Source: Novosphingobium umbonatum (GTDB lineage Bacteria; Pseudomonadota; Alphaproteobacteria; Sphingomonadales; Sphingomonadaceae). From it: 64,000 nt of DNA. Where the stretch lies: the NCBI RefSeq assembly GCF_004005905.1, contig NZ_SACO01000011.1, positions 62,001-126,000 of the forward strand, in the 5' to 3' direction. Each line of letters starts with the position of its first letter. Positions within the stretch are counted from its first letter, which is position 1. Positions 41,479-50,200 of the stretch are shown here, in pieces. A model generated the notes under the pieces. That model saw nothing but the letters and a program-made list of their open reading frames with translations, ran no database searches and had not been told where the DNA came from. The position numbers and the translations under genes are program-made.

Positions 41479-42243
41479 TCATTCCTTTTCCCCTTTAAGA
41501 TCTTGATCGGGGTACTCCCTAGTGACTGAACTCGCACTATCCCCTTCAAAATGGGCGCCGAGACGGTCCAAAGCCCCTGCAAGGGCGGGGTCATTCGGCA
41601 GCAGCATTGAGCCCAGACGGCCAGTGGGCGCGTTGAGGGCGGCTGCGCGGGCTTCTGCCTCGGCCTTTTTCTTGGCTTGGATCTCTGCGGCGCGCTTGCG
41701 ACCACCCACTAGCTGGGCGAAGCGCTGGCGTACCTTGTCCTTGAGGTTCACCGCGAAGGCATAGGCGTTGCTGATCTGCTCGCGCTGGGGGCCTTCGCTG
41801 CGGGCTCGGCCTGTCTTGCGGGTGCGGCGCACTTTGTCGATGAAGCCATGCTCTTTCAGTCGCTCGATTGCGGCCACCACAGTCGCGCGCGCCAGCTTGG
41901 CCTTGGCGCAGATCGTGTCGATGGCTGGATCACAGCGTCCCGAGCCGAAATCGACAAAGCCGAGCAGCACTTCCAGCACCCAGAGGGCATTGTTGCCCAG
42001 CGGGCCTTCGCGCTTGCCCTTTTCCTTGTGCAGCACGTTATATTCCCGCGCCACCTGCAGCAGCTTGTCGCGCCAGCGCAGGGCCTCGGCAGTGTTACCG
42101 CCAGCGATTGGCCGGAAGATTTGGGCGCGCCGGTCGTTCTCGTCATAACTGTCGCGGCGCGGGGTACGGTTGCCGATTCGCTGACCGCTTTGCAGCGCAG
42201 CGACCTGCCAACCGATCAGTTCACCAATAGAGGCCCCGCTCAT
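41479..42243 (-). CDS. Plasmid-type Rep-like winged-helix protein
   Basis: 254 aa. SGRCDPAIDTICAKAKLARATVVAAIERLKEHGFIDKVRRTRKT is a winged-helix DNA-binding domain, typical of small plasmid Rep or phage replication initiators of alphaproteobacteria. A Lys/Glu-rich helix (RKRAAEIQAKKKAEAEARAA) follows. There is no primase or ATPase motif. It starts 16 bp after the integrase stop, so it is probably in one operon with int. Initiator function is inference from domain and neighbourhood; it could be a regulator. Confidence 0.6.
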   Translation of the reverse strand: MSGASIGELIGWQVAALQSGQRIGNRTPRRDSYDENDRRAQIFRPIAGGNTAEALRWRDKLLQVAREYNVLHKEKGKREGPLGNNALWVLEVLLGFVDFGSGRCDPAIDTICAKAKLARATVVAAIERLKEHGFIDKVRRTRKTGRARSEGPQREQISNAYAFAVNLKDKVRQRFAQLVGGRKRAAEIQAKKKAEAEARAAALNAPTGRLGSMLLPNDPALAGALDRLGAHFEGDSASSVTREYPDQDLKGEKE

Positions 42244-42259
42244 GCGCGGCCTCCCAAGG

Positions 42260-43546
42260 TCAGCGCAGGTGTGCGACCAGCGCCTGCGGTTCGGGTAAGC
42301 CTTGCATCAACAGATCCGCCCACGCTTGCGCGATAGCGCGGCGCTGCGGCAAATAGAGGTAGCGGTTGTAGATTGGTTCGACCCCTTCCGGCACGTGCGC
42401 CAGCATAAGGTCGATGATTTCGCGATCGGCTATTCGGCCAGCACTTGCCGCGATACGGTTCATGTTGGTGCTGAACGTTGACCGCCACCCATGCGGCACG
42501 TGTAGGCCAGTATAGCCCGCCTCGCGATAGTGCTTGGAGAGCGTGCTGTCGCTGATCGGCTGCAAGCCCTTCTTGCCCACGCGAATGCTCGGGAAAATGT
42601 ATGGACTTCGGCTTAAGCGCATAGCTGTCTTCACCACGGCCACGGCCTGCGGGGTTAGCGGAATGACGAACTCGAAGGCCGTATCCTTCTTGTGCTCCCG
42701 CGTAAGTTTCATTTTCTCGGCAGGGATACGCCAGACTGCATCCGGCGTATCGAGCTGCTCGAACTCGCCCCGTTCCGCCATGCGGATAACGCCCGGACGC
42801 GCAGCGGTTAGAGCCAGCAGGCGCGAAGCCAGCAGCGTGGCCCAATAGACATCCTGCATCGCGCCCGTGCGGCGCAGCAGTTCCCGCGCCTTGTCCATGT
42901 CCAGCAGCGCGGGGCGCCGCTTTCCATCGCGTGGCTGCAACGCCTTGCGCACGATGGCCGCTGGGTCGGCATCCGTCAGTCCGCTGGATATGGCCCAAAC
43001 GAACACGTCCGACATGTGCCCACGCACGCGATGCGCCATTTCCAGCGCGCCACGCTCCTCGACCTGCCTGATGGCTTGCAGCACCATGGGCGCTGTGATT
43101 TGCTTGATCGGGATATTGCCCAGCATGGGGAACACATTGTCCTCCAACCGCTTCAATATCTGCTTGGCATACCGCGTGTTGCGAAGTCGCGTATGCGTGC
43201 GGTGCCATTCCCGAGCGATCTGCTCGAACGTCTCCAGCGCCTCGACCAGCGCGATAGCTTTCTGCCTCTTCTTCTCGACCGAGGGGTCGATCCCCGAAAC
43301 AAGTAAAGCGCGGGCTTTGTCCCGCGCGGCTCTGGCCTCCGTTAAACCGATTTCGGGGTAGGGTCCGATCACCAGCAGCTTTTCCTTGCCGCCGAAAGTG
43401 TAGCGCATCCGCCAGATCTTCGCGCCAGTTGGACGCACAATCAGGAACAAGCCTTTGCCATCCGCAAGCTTGCGATCCTTGCCCTTCGATTCGGGGCTTT
43501 CTTTGGGGATTGGCTTGGCCTTGCGGCAGGCTACGTCCGTCAGCAT
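42260..43546 (-). CDS. int: Tyrosine integrase (P4/DUF4102 type)
   Basis: 428 aa. N-terminal DUF4102 arm-binding domain (MLTDVACRKAKPIPKESPESKGKDRKLADGKGLFLIVRPTGAKIWRMRYTFGGKEKLLVIG), central core-binding domain and a C-terminal catalytic domain. The catalytic residues are visible: Arg in LTAARPGVIRM, His-x-x-Arg in HGWRSTF and the Tyr in EPIYNRYLYLPQRRAIAQAWADLL. It recombines the 22-bp tRNA core. Its start is next to the arm-type boxes, suggesting autoregulation. Confidence 0.95.
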   Translation of the reverse strand: MLTDVACRKAKPIPKESPESKGKDRKLADGKGLFLIVRPTGAKIWRMRYTFGGKEKLLVIGPYPEIGLTEARAARDKARALLVSGIDPSVEKKRQKAIALVEALETFEQIAREWHRTHTRLRNTRYAKQILKRLEDNVFPMLGNIPIKQITAPMVLQAIRQVEERGALEMAHRVRGHMSDVFVWAISSGLTDADPAAIVRKALQPRDGKRRPALLDMDKARELLRRTGAMQDVYWATLLASRLLALTAARPGVIRMAERGEFEQLDTPDAVWRIPAEKMKLTREHKKDTAFEFVIPLTPQAVAVVKTAMRLSRSPYIFPSIRVGKKGLQPISDSTLSKHYREAGYTGLHVPHGWRSTFSTNMNRIAASAGRIADREIIDLMLAHVPEGVEPIYNRYLYLPQRRAIAQAWADLLMQGLPEPQALVAHLR

Positions 43547-43554
43547 GAGCGGGC

Positions 43555-43620
43555 GATACCCGGTTTGCTTCCCGTGATACCCGACCTGATACCCAGGCCA
43601 GTACCCCGAATGCTACCCGA
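43555..43620. promoter_or_regulatory. Candidate integrase arm-type sites, right end
   Basis: GATACCCGG (43555), GATACCCGA (43576), GATACCCAG (43588), GTACCCCGA (43601) and CTACCCGA (43613) share a TACCC core. They are between the integrase gene and the tRNA, on the usual attP arm. The left end shows two more. Confidence 0.55.
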
Positions 43621-43733
43621 TTTTTCAGGGTACTTTGGAAGGATCGATACGCACCGCATAGGACAGGGTTTAGAGATGGGCCGAAGGAAAATCCAGCCTT
43701 CTCAGACCGCATCGGATCGATATGGAAGAGGAA

Positions 43734-43755
43734 GTGGCTCCCTGAGTAGGATTCG
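43734..43755. repeat. attR: right copy of the 22-bp core (tRNA-Asn 3' end)
   Basis: Identical to 3960-3981. It covers the CCA end, the acceptor 3' strand and the 3' side of the T arm of tRNA-Asn. Confidence 0.95.
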
Positions 43756-43809
43756 AACCTACGGCCGCTCGATTAACAGTCGAGAGCTCTACCGCTGAGC
43801 TATCAGGGA
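43735..43809 (-). tRNA. tRNA-Asn (anticodon GTT)
   Basis: 75 bases with encoded CCA. Acceptor TCCCTGA/TCAGGGA, D arm GCTC-AGCGGTA-GAGC, anticodon stem CTCGA-CTGTTAA-TCGAG with anticodon GTT (43775-43777), T arm GTAGG-TTCGAAT-CCTAC, discriminator G. The tRNA is intact, so insertion of the prophage is harmless. Confidence 0.97.
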
Positions 43810-43913
43810 ACAGTCCAGCGTTGCCGCTGGGCAGGTGCGCGCTAATAACAGGGCTTCGTTTTTTGGCAAGCACCCTTTCGCGCTTTTATCGAAATTTTTT
43901 GCAAGCCCCCGTT

Positions 43914-44693
43914 TTAAACCTGGAATTGCTCGGCAAAGATGCGCTCGTCCAGACTGGAATGGCGGTCGAACAGCAAGGTCAGCGAATGTTCCCGATTGGC
44001 CACGATCCGCACATGGGCGATGTCGCGCACTTCCTTCTGGTCGGCCACCACCGCCACGGGGCGCTTTTCGGGCTCCAGCACGCGGAATTCCACCTCGGCT
44101 GTGTCCTTGATGATCGCGCCTTTCCAGCGGCGGGGGCGGAACGGGCTGATCGGGGTCAGCGCCAGAATGCCGCTGCCCATCGGCAGGATCGGGCCATTGG
44201 CCGACAGGTTATAGGCGGTGGAGCCGGCCGGCGTGGCCAGCAAAATGCCATCGCAGGCCAGTTCGGCCAAGCGCACCTTGCGGTTGACCGAGATTTCCAG
44301 CTTGGCGGTCTGGCGGGTTTCGCGCAGCAGCGACACCTCGTTGATGGCGTAGAAATGGGCGACCTCGCCCGACCATGTCGTTGCCGTCATTTCCAGCGGG
44401 GCGACCAACAGCTTGCTGGCGCGGGCCACGCGTTGGGCAATCGGGCGGGCGTTGCGCGGCTTGTTCATCATAAAGCCCACCGTGCCATGGTTGATGCCAT
44501 AGGCGGGAATCACGCGATCGGCGTCCAGCATCATATGCAGCACGGTCAGCATAAAGCCATCGCCGCCCAGCACCACGGCCACATCAGCCTGTTCCAGCGG
44601 CACCCAGTCATGCTCGTCGGCCATCGCCTCCGCCGCGGCCTGCGCCTTGGGCGAGTCCGAGGCGATCAGAGCCAGCCTCAATTCACTGTTCAT
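43914..44693 (-). CDS. nadK: NAD kinase
   Basis: About 259 aa from ATG at 44693 (MNSELRLALIASDSPKAQAA). GGDGFMLTVLHMM is the GGDG nucleotide-binding motif; LLATPAGSTAYNLSANGPILP is the conserved NAD-binding motif. It makes NADP from NAD. It is the first host gene after the tRNA. Confidence 0.95.
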   Translation of the reverse strand: MNSELRLALIASDSPKAQAAAEAMADEHDWVPLEQADVAVVLGGDGFMLTVLHMMLDADRVIPAYGINHGTVGFMMNKPRNARPIAQRVARASKLLVAPLEMTATTWSGEVAHFYAINEVSLLRETRQTAKLEISVNRKVRLAELACDGILLATPAGSTAYNLSANGPILPMGSGILALTPISPFRPRRWKGAIIKDTAEVEFRVLEPEKRPVAVVADQKEVRDIAHVRIVANREHSLTLLFDRHSSLDERIFAEQFQV

Positions 44694-44872
44694 CGAAAAT
44701 TCCGCTCCGCAAATCCGGTAAGGGTTCCATTGTGGGGGAGAGTCTTGATGGCTGGCTCTCTTGGCCCTTGCATAGGGCGGGGCGGGGGAAATGGCCAGCG
44801 GCCTTGGGCCTTGCTGGCGCATCTTATAGGCGCTCTGGTCACTGTGTGGGCAATGGGCTAGACAGGGGGGCT

Positions 44873-46219
44873 ATGACTTTGCGCCTTGCCCCCCAGATCC
44901 AGCCCGCCACCGCCGAGCAGCAGGACAGCCTGACCGGCCTGCGCCATTTCGTCGCGGGGCGCGATCTGTTGGAGGAATGGCTGGCGATGGGGCAGGCCAG
45001 CGTGGCCTTGGGGCAGGGGCCTGCGCCTTTGCACGCTATGTTGATCGGCATCAGCCGGTTTGAAACCGTCAATCTGGCCTATGGCGAGGCGATGGGTGAT
45101 GCGGCGCTGGCCGAGGTCGCGCGGCGCATCCGTGAAGTGGCGGGCAGCCTGCTGGACGGGCCGTGGTTTGCCGCCCGCGCGCCGGGGGGTAGTTTCCTGC
45201 TGGTCGCGCATCAGGCGTGTCGGCGCGAACAATGGCAGGCGGTGGCCGAGACGCTGGCTGATATCATTTCCGAACCCATCATGCGCAAGGAAGGCAATCT
45301 GCGGCTCAGCCCGCGTCTGGCCCTGTTGCGCTTGCAAGCGGTGGAAAGCGCAGAAGGGGCGCTGGACCGGCTGGCGCAGGCCTTGGCCGCTGCCCAGCGT
45401 GAGGGCACCCGCCGCGTGCTATGGGTCGATGGGGAGACGCAGCACGCGGGGCGCACCGCCGCGCAACTGGAAGCCGATCTGTTAAAGGCGATCGATCGCG
45501 GCGAGATCGAGGTGCATTTCCAGCCGCAATATGGGCTGGAGCCCGACGGGGCCGAGCATCTTTCGGGTGCAGAGGCTTTGGCGCGCTGGAATCATCCCTT
45601 GCTGGGGCAGGTGGGGGCGGGGCCTTTGTTTGCCATTGCCGAAAGAGCCGATTTTGTCGCCCAATTGTCGCGCCATATCGCCGATGTCGCCTTGCGCGCC
45701 GCGGCTCAATGGCCGCAGCCCCTGCGCCTCTCGCTCAATGTCACCGCCGCCGATCTGGCCCTGGGGCGCTATACGGGGGATTTGCGGCAGGCGTTGGAGC
45801 AATCGGGCTTTCCCGCCGAAAGGCTGACGCTGGAAGTGACCGAGCAGGTGTTGCTGGCCGATCTGGCGCTGGCCGAGCGGTCCTTGGCCGAATTGGCCGA
45901 GATGGGGGTGCGGCTGGCGCTGGATGATTTTGGCGCGGGCTTTTGCAATTTCCATTATCTCAAGATCCTGCACCTGCATTATCTCAAGCTGGACCGCTCC
46001 ATGGTGGTGGGCATCAACGAGGATAAGCGCGATCTGGCCATTCTGCGCGCCATTCTGGCCATGGCCAAGGCGCTGGATCTGGGCGTGATTGCCGAGGGTG
46101 TGGAGCATGAGGACCAGCGACTTGCCGTGGCCCGTGAAGGCTGTGGCTGGTATCAAGGCTTTGTCCGTGCCCAACCGATGGATGGCGCGGCCTTTCTGGC
46201 ACTCGCCCGGGCGGATTAG
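44873..46219 (+). CDS. GGDEF-EAL domain protein with degenerate GGDEF
   Basis: 448 aa from ATG at 44873. The N-terminal half is a GGDEF-like domain in which the signature is PGGSF (RAPGGSFLLV), so diguanylate cyclase activity is unlikely. The EAL half is well kept: GAEALARWNHP, LTLEVTEQ, LALDDFGAGFCNFHYL, YLKLDRSMV and GVEHEDQR. It probably cleaves cyclic di-GMP. No transmembrane region or sensory domain is evident. A PilZ protein sits at 1320. Confidence 0.85.
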   Translation: MTLRLAPQIQPATAEQQDSLTGLRHFVAGRDLLEEWLAMGQASVALGQGPAPLHAMLIGISRFETVNLAYGEAMGDAALAEVARRIREVAGSLLDGPWFAARAPGGSFLLVAHQACRREQWQAVAETLADIISEPIMRKEGNLRLSPRLALLRLQAVESAEGALDRLAQALAAAQREGTRRVLWVDGETQHAGRTAAQLEADLLKAIDRGEIEVHFQPQYGLEPDGAEHLSGAEALARWNHPLLGQVGAGPLFAIAERADFVAQLSRHIADVALRAAAQWPQPLRLSLNVTAADLALGRYTGDLRQALEQSGFPAERLTLEVTEQVLLADLALAERSLAELAEMGVRLALDDFGAGFCNFHYLKILHLHYLKLDRSMVVGINEDKRDLAILRAILAMAKALDLGVIAEGVEHEDQRLAVAREGCGWYQGFVRAQPMDGAAFLALARAD

Positions 46220-46652
46220 GTTCCGTTCAACGCTGGCGCTTAAGGGGCCTGTGCGCGCCTGACCATGCGATTTGTGCTGGTCTTGGATGGCGTTCTTTGC
46301 CTGCAATCAATCCAATTCGGAATTCCATTTTCCGATGAAAGGGTTGTTTTGGTTAATTTTCAGCCCATTGACTGTTCCAGGGCGCGGTTCGTTGTCCGGA
46401 ATTTCAAAATGAGCCACCTTGTTCTTTGAACTTTGCGGTCTATTCTTTTAATGAAAATATCCACAGCGGGGTTAATTCGTCATTGTTTGTATAAAAATGC
46501 AAAACTGATGAAAAGAATGCTCCACAATCACGATAAACTTGACAGCATTCAATTTTGGGATATTTTGATTAATGCCTTTTTCACGATAAATTAAAGAGAA
46601 TCCTTGGCGATTTGCGGAGGGTTCTTTTATTTTTCGGGAAAAGAGGGCTAAC
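46220..46652. other. Long A/T-rich upstream region
   Basis: About 430 bp between the EAL gene and the PEP-CTERM gene with no credible gene. It is much richer in A/T than its surroundings (for example 46320-46640), and presumably contains the promoter and leader of the downstream gene. No clear -35/-10 pair or riboswitch-like pattern was found. Confidence 0.5.
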
Positions 46653-47159
46653 ATGAACTTTTTGAAAACCGCTGCCATCGCAGCCGCTGCTGTTGTTGCC
46701 ACTCCGGTCATGGCCACCGACACGGACTCGATCACGCAGGCCTATGCGGCCTCGGGTTCGTTCAGCACGTCTTATGATTACACGATCCCCTTCACCGGCT
46801 ATCTCAGCACGGTGCTGTCCAGCGCGCAGACCAAACTGCTGGGCAAATATGTCGCCGCTACCAATGTTGATTTCACCTCGGCTGTGCTGACCGTCAATGG
46901 TGTCAACTATACGCTGACCACCAACAGCTCGGGCGCGGTGGAAAACCGTTCGTGGTCTGACGTGTTCATGACCGCCGGCACGACGGCCACTCTGGCGCTG
47001 ACCGGCACCGCCGGTTCGGCCGGTTCCTATACGGTCAGCTTCTCGTCGATTTCGGGCGCTGTTCCCGAAGCTTCGACCTGGATCATGATGATCCTGGGCT
47101 TTGGCATCACCGCCATGGCGATGCGCAAGCGTCAGGCTGGCGTGCTGGCTGCTGCCTAA
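46653..47159 (+). CDS. PEPxxWA-CTERM-type sorted surface protein
   Basis: 168 aa. Signal peptide (MNFLKTAAIAAAAVVATPVMA) is followed by a Thr/Ser-rich extracellular domain. The C-terminus reads VPEASTWIMMILGFGITAMAMRKRQAG: a PEP-like motif, hydrophobic helix and Arg-rich end, typical of PEPxxWA-CTERM proteins of Sphingomonads. Exosortase cleavage is expected. A good ribosome site AGAGGGCTAAC precedes the start. Confidence 0.85.
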   Translation: MNFLKTAAIAAAAVVATPVMATDTDSITQAYAASGSFSTSYDYTIPFTGYLSTVLSSAQTKLLGKYVAATNVDFTSAVLTVNGVNYTLTTNSSGAVENRSWSDVFMTAGTTATLALTGTAGSAGSYTVSFSSISGAVPEASTWIMMILGFGITAMAMRKRQAGVLAAA

Positions 47160-47208
47160 GCGATTGCTTTGAAAGGGGGCTAATCCCCCTTGATGGCTAA
47201 CCTATGGG

Positions 47209-47240
47209 CGGGCGGTCCGGATATCCAGGGCCGCCCGTTT
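47209..47240. terminator. Terminator between PEP-CTERM and mfd
   Basis: CGGGCGGTCC and GGGCCGCCCG pair around GGATATCCA, with GTTT after on the plus strand, between two convergent genes. A smaller GGGGG-CTAAT-CCCCC hairpin is at about 47175. Confidence 0.5.
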
Positions 47241-47245
47241 CATGT

Positions 47246-50200
47246 TCAGGCCTTTTTGGCCTTGCGCGCCACCGCGCTCAATCCCTTGGTCAATTGGAAC
47301 AAGCCATTCAAACGCGCCTTGGGGTCGCCCCATGCGCGCTGCACCACCAGCTTGGAATCGGGCCGCAGCTTGATCGCGCCATTGAGCCTTTCGGCATAGG
47401 CGAAAAGGCCCGCCGGATCGGGGAAATGGTCATTGTGGAACGCGACCAATGTTCCGCGCGGCCCGACGTCGATCTTGGCAATATGGGCCTCGATGGCCTG
47501 ACGCTTGATCTGGATAAGCTGCACCAGATTTTCGGTAGGCGCGGGCAGCGGGCCGAAGCGGTCGATCATCTCGGCCGACAGGGCTTCGACCTCGCGCACA
47601 TCCTCGGCATCGTTGAGGCGGCGATAGAGCGCCATGCGCACCGCCAGATCGGGGACGTAATCCTCCGGAATCATGATCGGCGCTTCTACCGTGATCTGTG
47701 GGCTCAACCCCTTGGTGTTTTCGCGCTCCAGCCCCAATTCGCCCGCCTTGGCGGCCAGAATCGCATCCTCCAGCATCGATTGGTACAGTTCAAAGCCCAC
47801 CTCGCGGATATGGCCCGATTGTTCATCGCCCAGCAGATTGCCCGCCCCGCGAATGTCGAGGTCATGGCTGGCCAATTGGAAGCCCGCGCCAAGGCTGTCG
47901 AGATCGCCCAGAACTTTGAGCCTTTTTTCCGCCACTTCGGACAGGCCCTTGCCCGCCGCCGTGGTCAGATAGGCATAGGCGCGGAGTTTCGAGCGGCCCA
48001 CACGCCCGCGCAGCTGATACAGCTGGGCAAGGCCAAAGCGGTCGGCGCGGTGGATGATGATGGTGTTGGCCGAAGGAATATCCAGCCCGCTTTCCACAAT
48101 CGTGGTGGCCACCAGCACGTCATATTTGCGCTCGTAAAAGGCGCTCATCCGCTCTTCCACTTCGGAAGGGGCCATCTGGCCATGGGCGGCGATATATTTG
48201 ATTTCCGGTACGCTGGCGTGCAGCCAGTCCTCGATCTCGGCCATGTCGGAGATGCGCGGCACGACGATGAAGCTCTGCCCGCCGCGATGATGTTCGCGCA
48301 GCAATGCCTCGCGCATCACCACCTCGTCCCATTCCATCACATAGGTGCGCACGGCCAGACGGTCGACCGGCGGGGTCTGGATGGTGGAGAGTTCGCGCAG
48401 GCCGCTCATCGCCATTTGCAGCGTGCGCGGAATGGGCGTGGCGGTCAGCGTCAGCATATGCACATCGGCGCGCAATTGCTTGAGCTTCTCCTTGTGGTTG
48501 ACGCCAAAGCGCTGTTCCTCGTCCACGATCACCAAGCCGAGCCGCTTGAACTTCACCGTCTTGGACAGGATGGCATGGGTGCCCACCACCACATCCACCG
48601 TGCCCTCGGCCAGCCCCGCGCGGGTGGCGCTGGCTTCCTTGTCGGTCACGAGGCGCGACAGGCGGCCCACTTCCAGCGGGAAACCGGCGAAACGCTCGGC
48701 AAAGCCCTTGTGGTGCTGACGCGCCAGCAGGGTGGTGGGGGCAACCACCGCCACCTGCATCCCCGCCATGGCCGCCACAAAGGCCGCGCGCAGCGCCACC
48801 TCGGTCTTGCCAAAGCCGACATCGCCGCAAACGAGGCGGTCCATCGGGCGGCCCGATCCCATATCCTCCAGCACATCGCTGATCGCCGCTTCCTGATCCT
48901 CGGTCTCGGCCCAAGGGAAGCGGTCGACAAATTGGGCAAAGCTAGCATCTTCGGCCATCAGCGCGGGCGCGGTTTTCAGCGCGCGCAGGGCGGCGGTTTT
49001 GAGCAATTCATGCGCGATCTCGCGGATGCGCTCGCGCAATTTGGCGCGGCGCTTCTGCCATGCCTCGCCGCCTAATTTGTCCAGCGCCACCCCGTCACTC
49101 TCGCTGCCATAACGGGAGAGGACATCGAGATTTTCCACCGGCACATAGAGCTTGTCGCCACCGGCATAGGTGAGCATCACGCAATCATGCGGGCTGCCGC
49201 CCACGGGCACCGATTGCAGGCCTTCATAGCGGCCTATGCCATGTTCCATATGCACCACCAGATCGCCCGGCGTGAGCGCGGCCAGTTCAGCAAGGAAGGC
49301 GTCGGCGGATTTCTTCTTTTTCTTGCGGCGGACGAGGCGGTCGCCCAGCAGGTCCTGCTCGGTCAGCAGTTCGATATCGGCATGGGCAAAGCCGGTGTCG
49401 AGCGGCAGCACCAGCGCCACCACGCGTCCTATCGCGGCCAGGCCCAAGGCCTCCTGCCAGCTATCGGCCAGCGAGGGGCCGGGGCTGGCGGCCTCGGCCA
49501 GAATGGAGGTGATGCGCGCGCGGCTGCCGGTGGAATAGCAGGCCAGAATGGCGCGGCGGCCCGCCTTGGCGGCATTTTGCAGATGGGTTGCGGCGGCCTG
49601 ATAGACATTGTCGCCAGAGCCGGAGGCGCTGCGGGCGCGTTCGGGGGCAAAGTCGCGGGCGCTGCCAAAGCCGAAGTCCACCACTTGCCCGCTTTCGGGC
49701 TGGGCAAAGCTGTCTGTGCGATGGGCAATTGCCTGCGCCAGACGGTCCGCCAGTTCATCCTGCGTCAGGTATAGCGAGGCCGGTTCCAGCGGGCGATAGG
49801 AGCCTGCCTTTCCGCCAGACGTTTCTCGCCGCGCCTCGTGGTAATCCTTGATGTCATTCAGGCGTTCTTCGGCGGCATGGGCGGCGGCACCATCCATCAA
49901 CCACAGGTCATCGGCGGCCAGATGGTCAAACAAAGTGACCATGCGTTCCTCGAGCAAGGGCAGCCAATGTTCCATGCCCGCCAGACGGCGGCTGTCGGAT
50001 ACGGCCTGATAGAGCGGGTCGGCGGTGGCATTGGCGCCAAACATCTCGCGGTAACGGCTGCGGAAGCGTTTGATGCTGGCATCATCCAGCATGGCCTCGC
50101 TGGCGGGCAGCAGCAGATGCTGGTCCACGCTGCCGGTGGTGCGTTGGCTGTTGGGATCGAAAGTGCGCAAGGTCTCGATTTCATCGCCAAAGAAATCGAG

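Larger units (their letters stand above)
3960..43755. mobile_element. P2-like prophage integrated at tRNA-Asn
   Basis: About 39.8 kb bounded by the 22-bp direct repeat. It holds a complete P2-type set of contractile-tail and head genes (D, U, T, E/E', FII, FI, W, V, J, I, H, S, R, X, L, M, N, O, P, Q), lysis genes, CI/Cro, an Ogr-like activator, AlpA-like and integrase genes. Compared with P2, the lysis cassette lies between the tail fibre and V, ogr is in the early operon, O and P are separated by a head-spike pair, and no gpA-type replication gene was found; ParA, a ribbon-helix-helix protein and a Rep-like gene are present instead. No obvious frameshift or truncation was seen in the structural genes, so it could be functional. 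Confidence 0.95.

Noticed and set aside
3960..43755. Mu-like or transposable prophage
   Set aside because: There is no transposase; the ends are a tRNA-derived direct repeat and the integrase is a tyrosine recombinase.
47204..49075. 623-aa plus frame inside mfd
   Set aside because: Antisense shadow of mfd with a His/Gly/Arg/Gln-rich composition.
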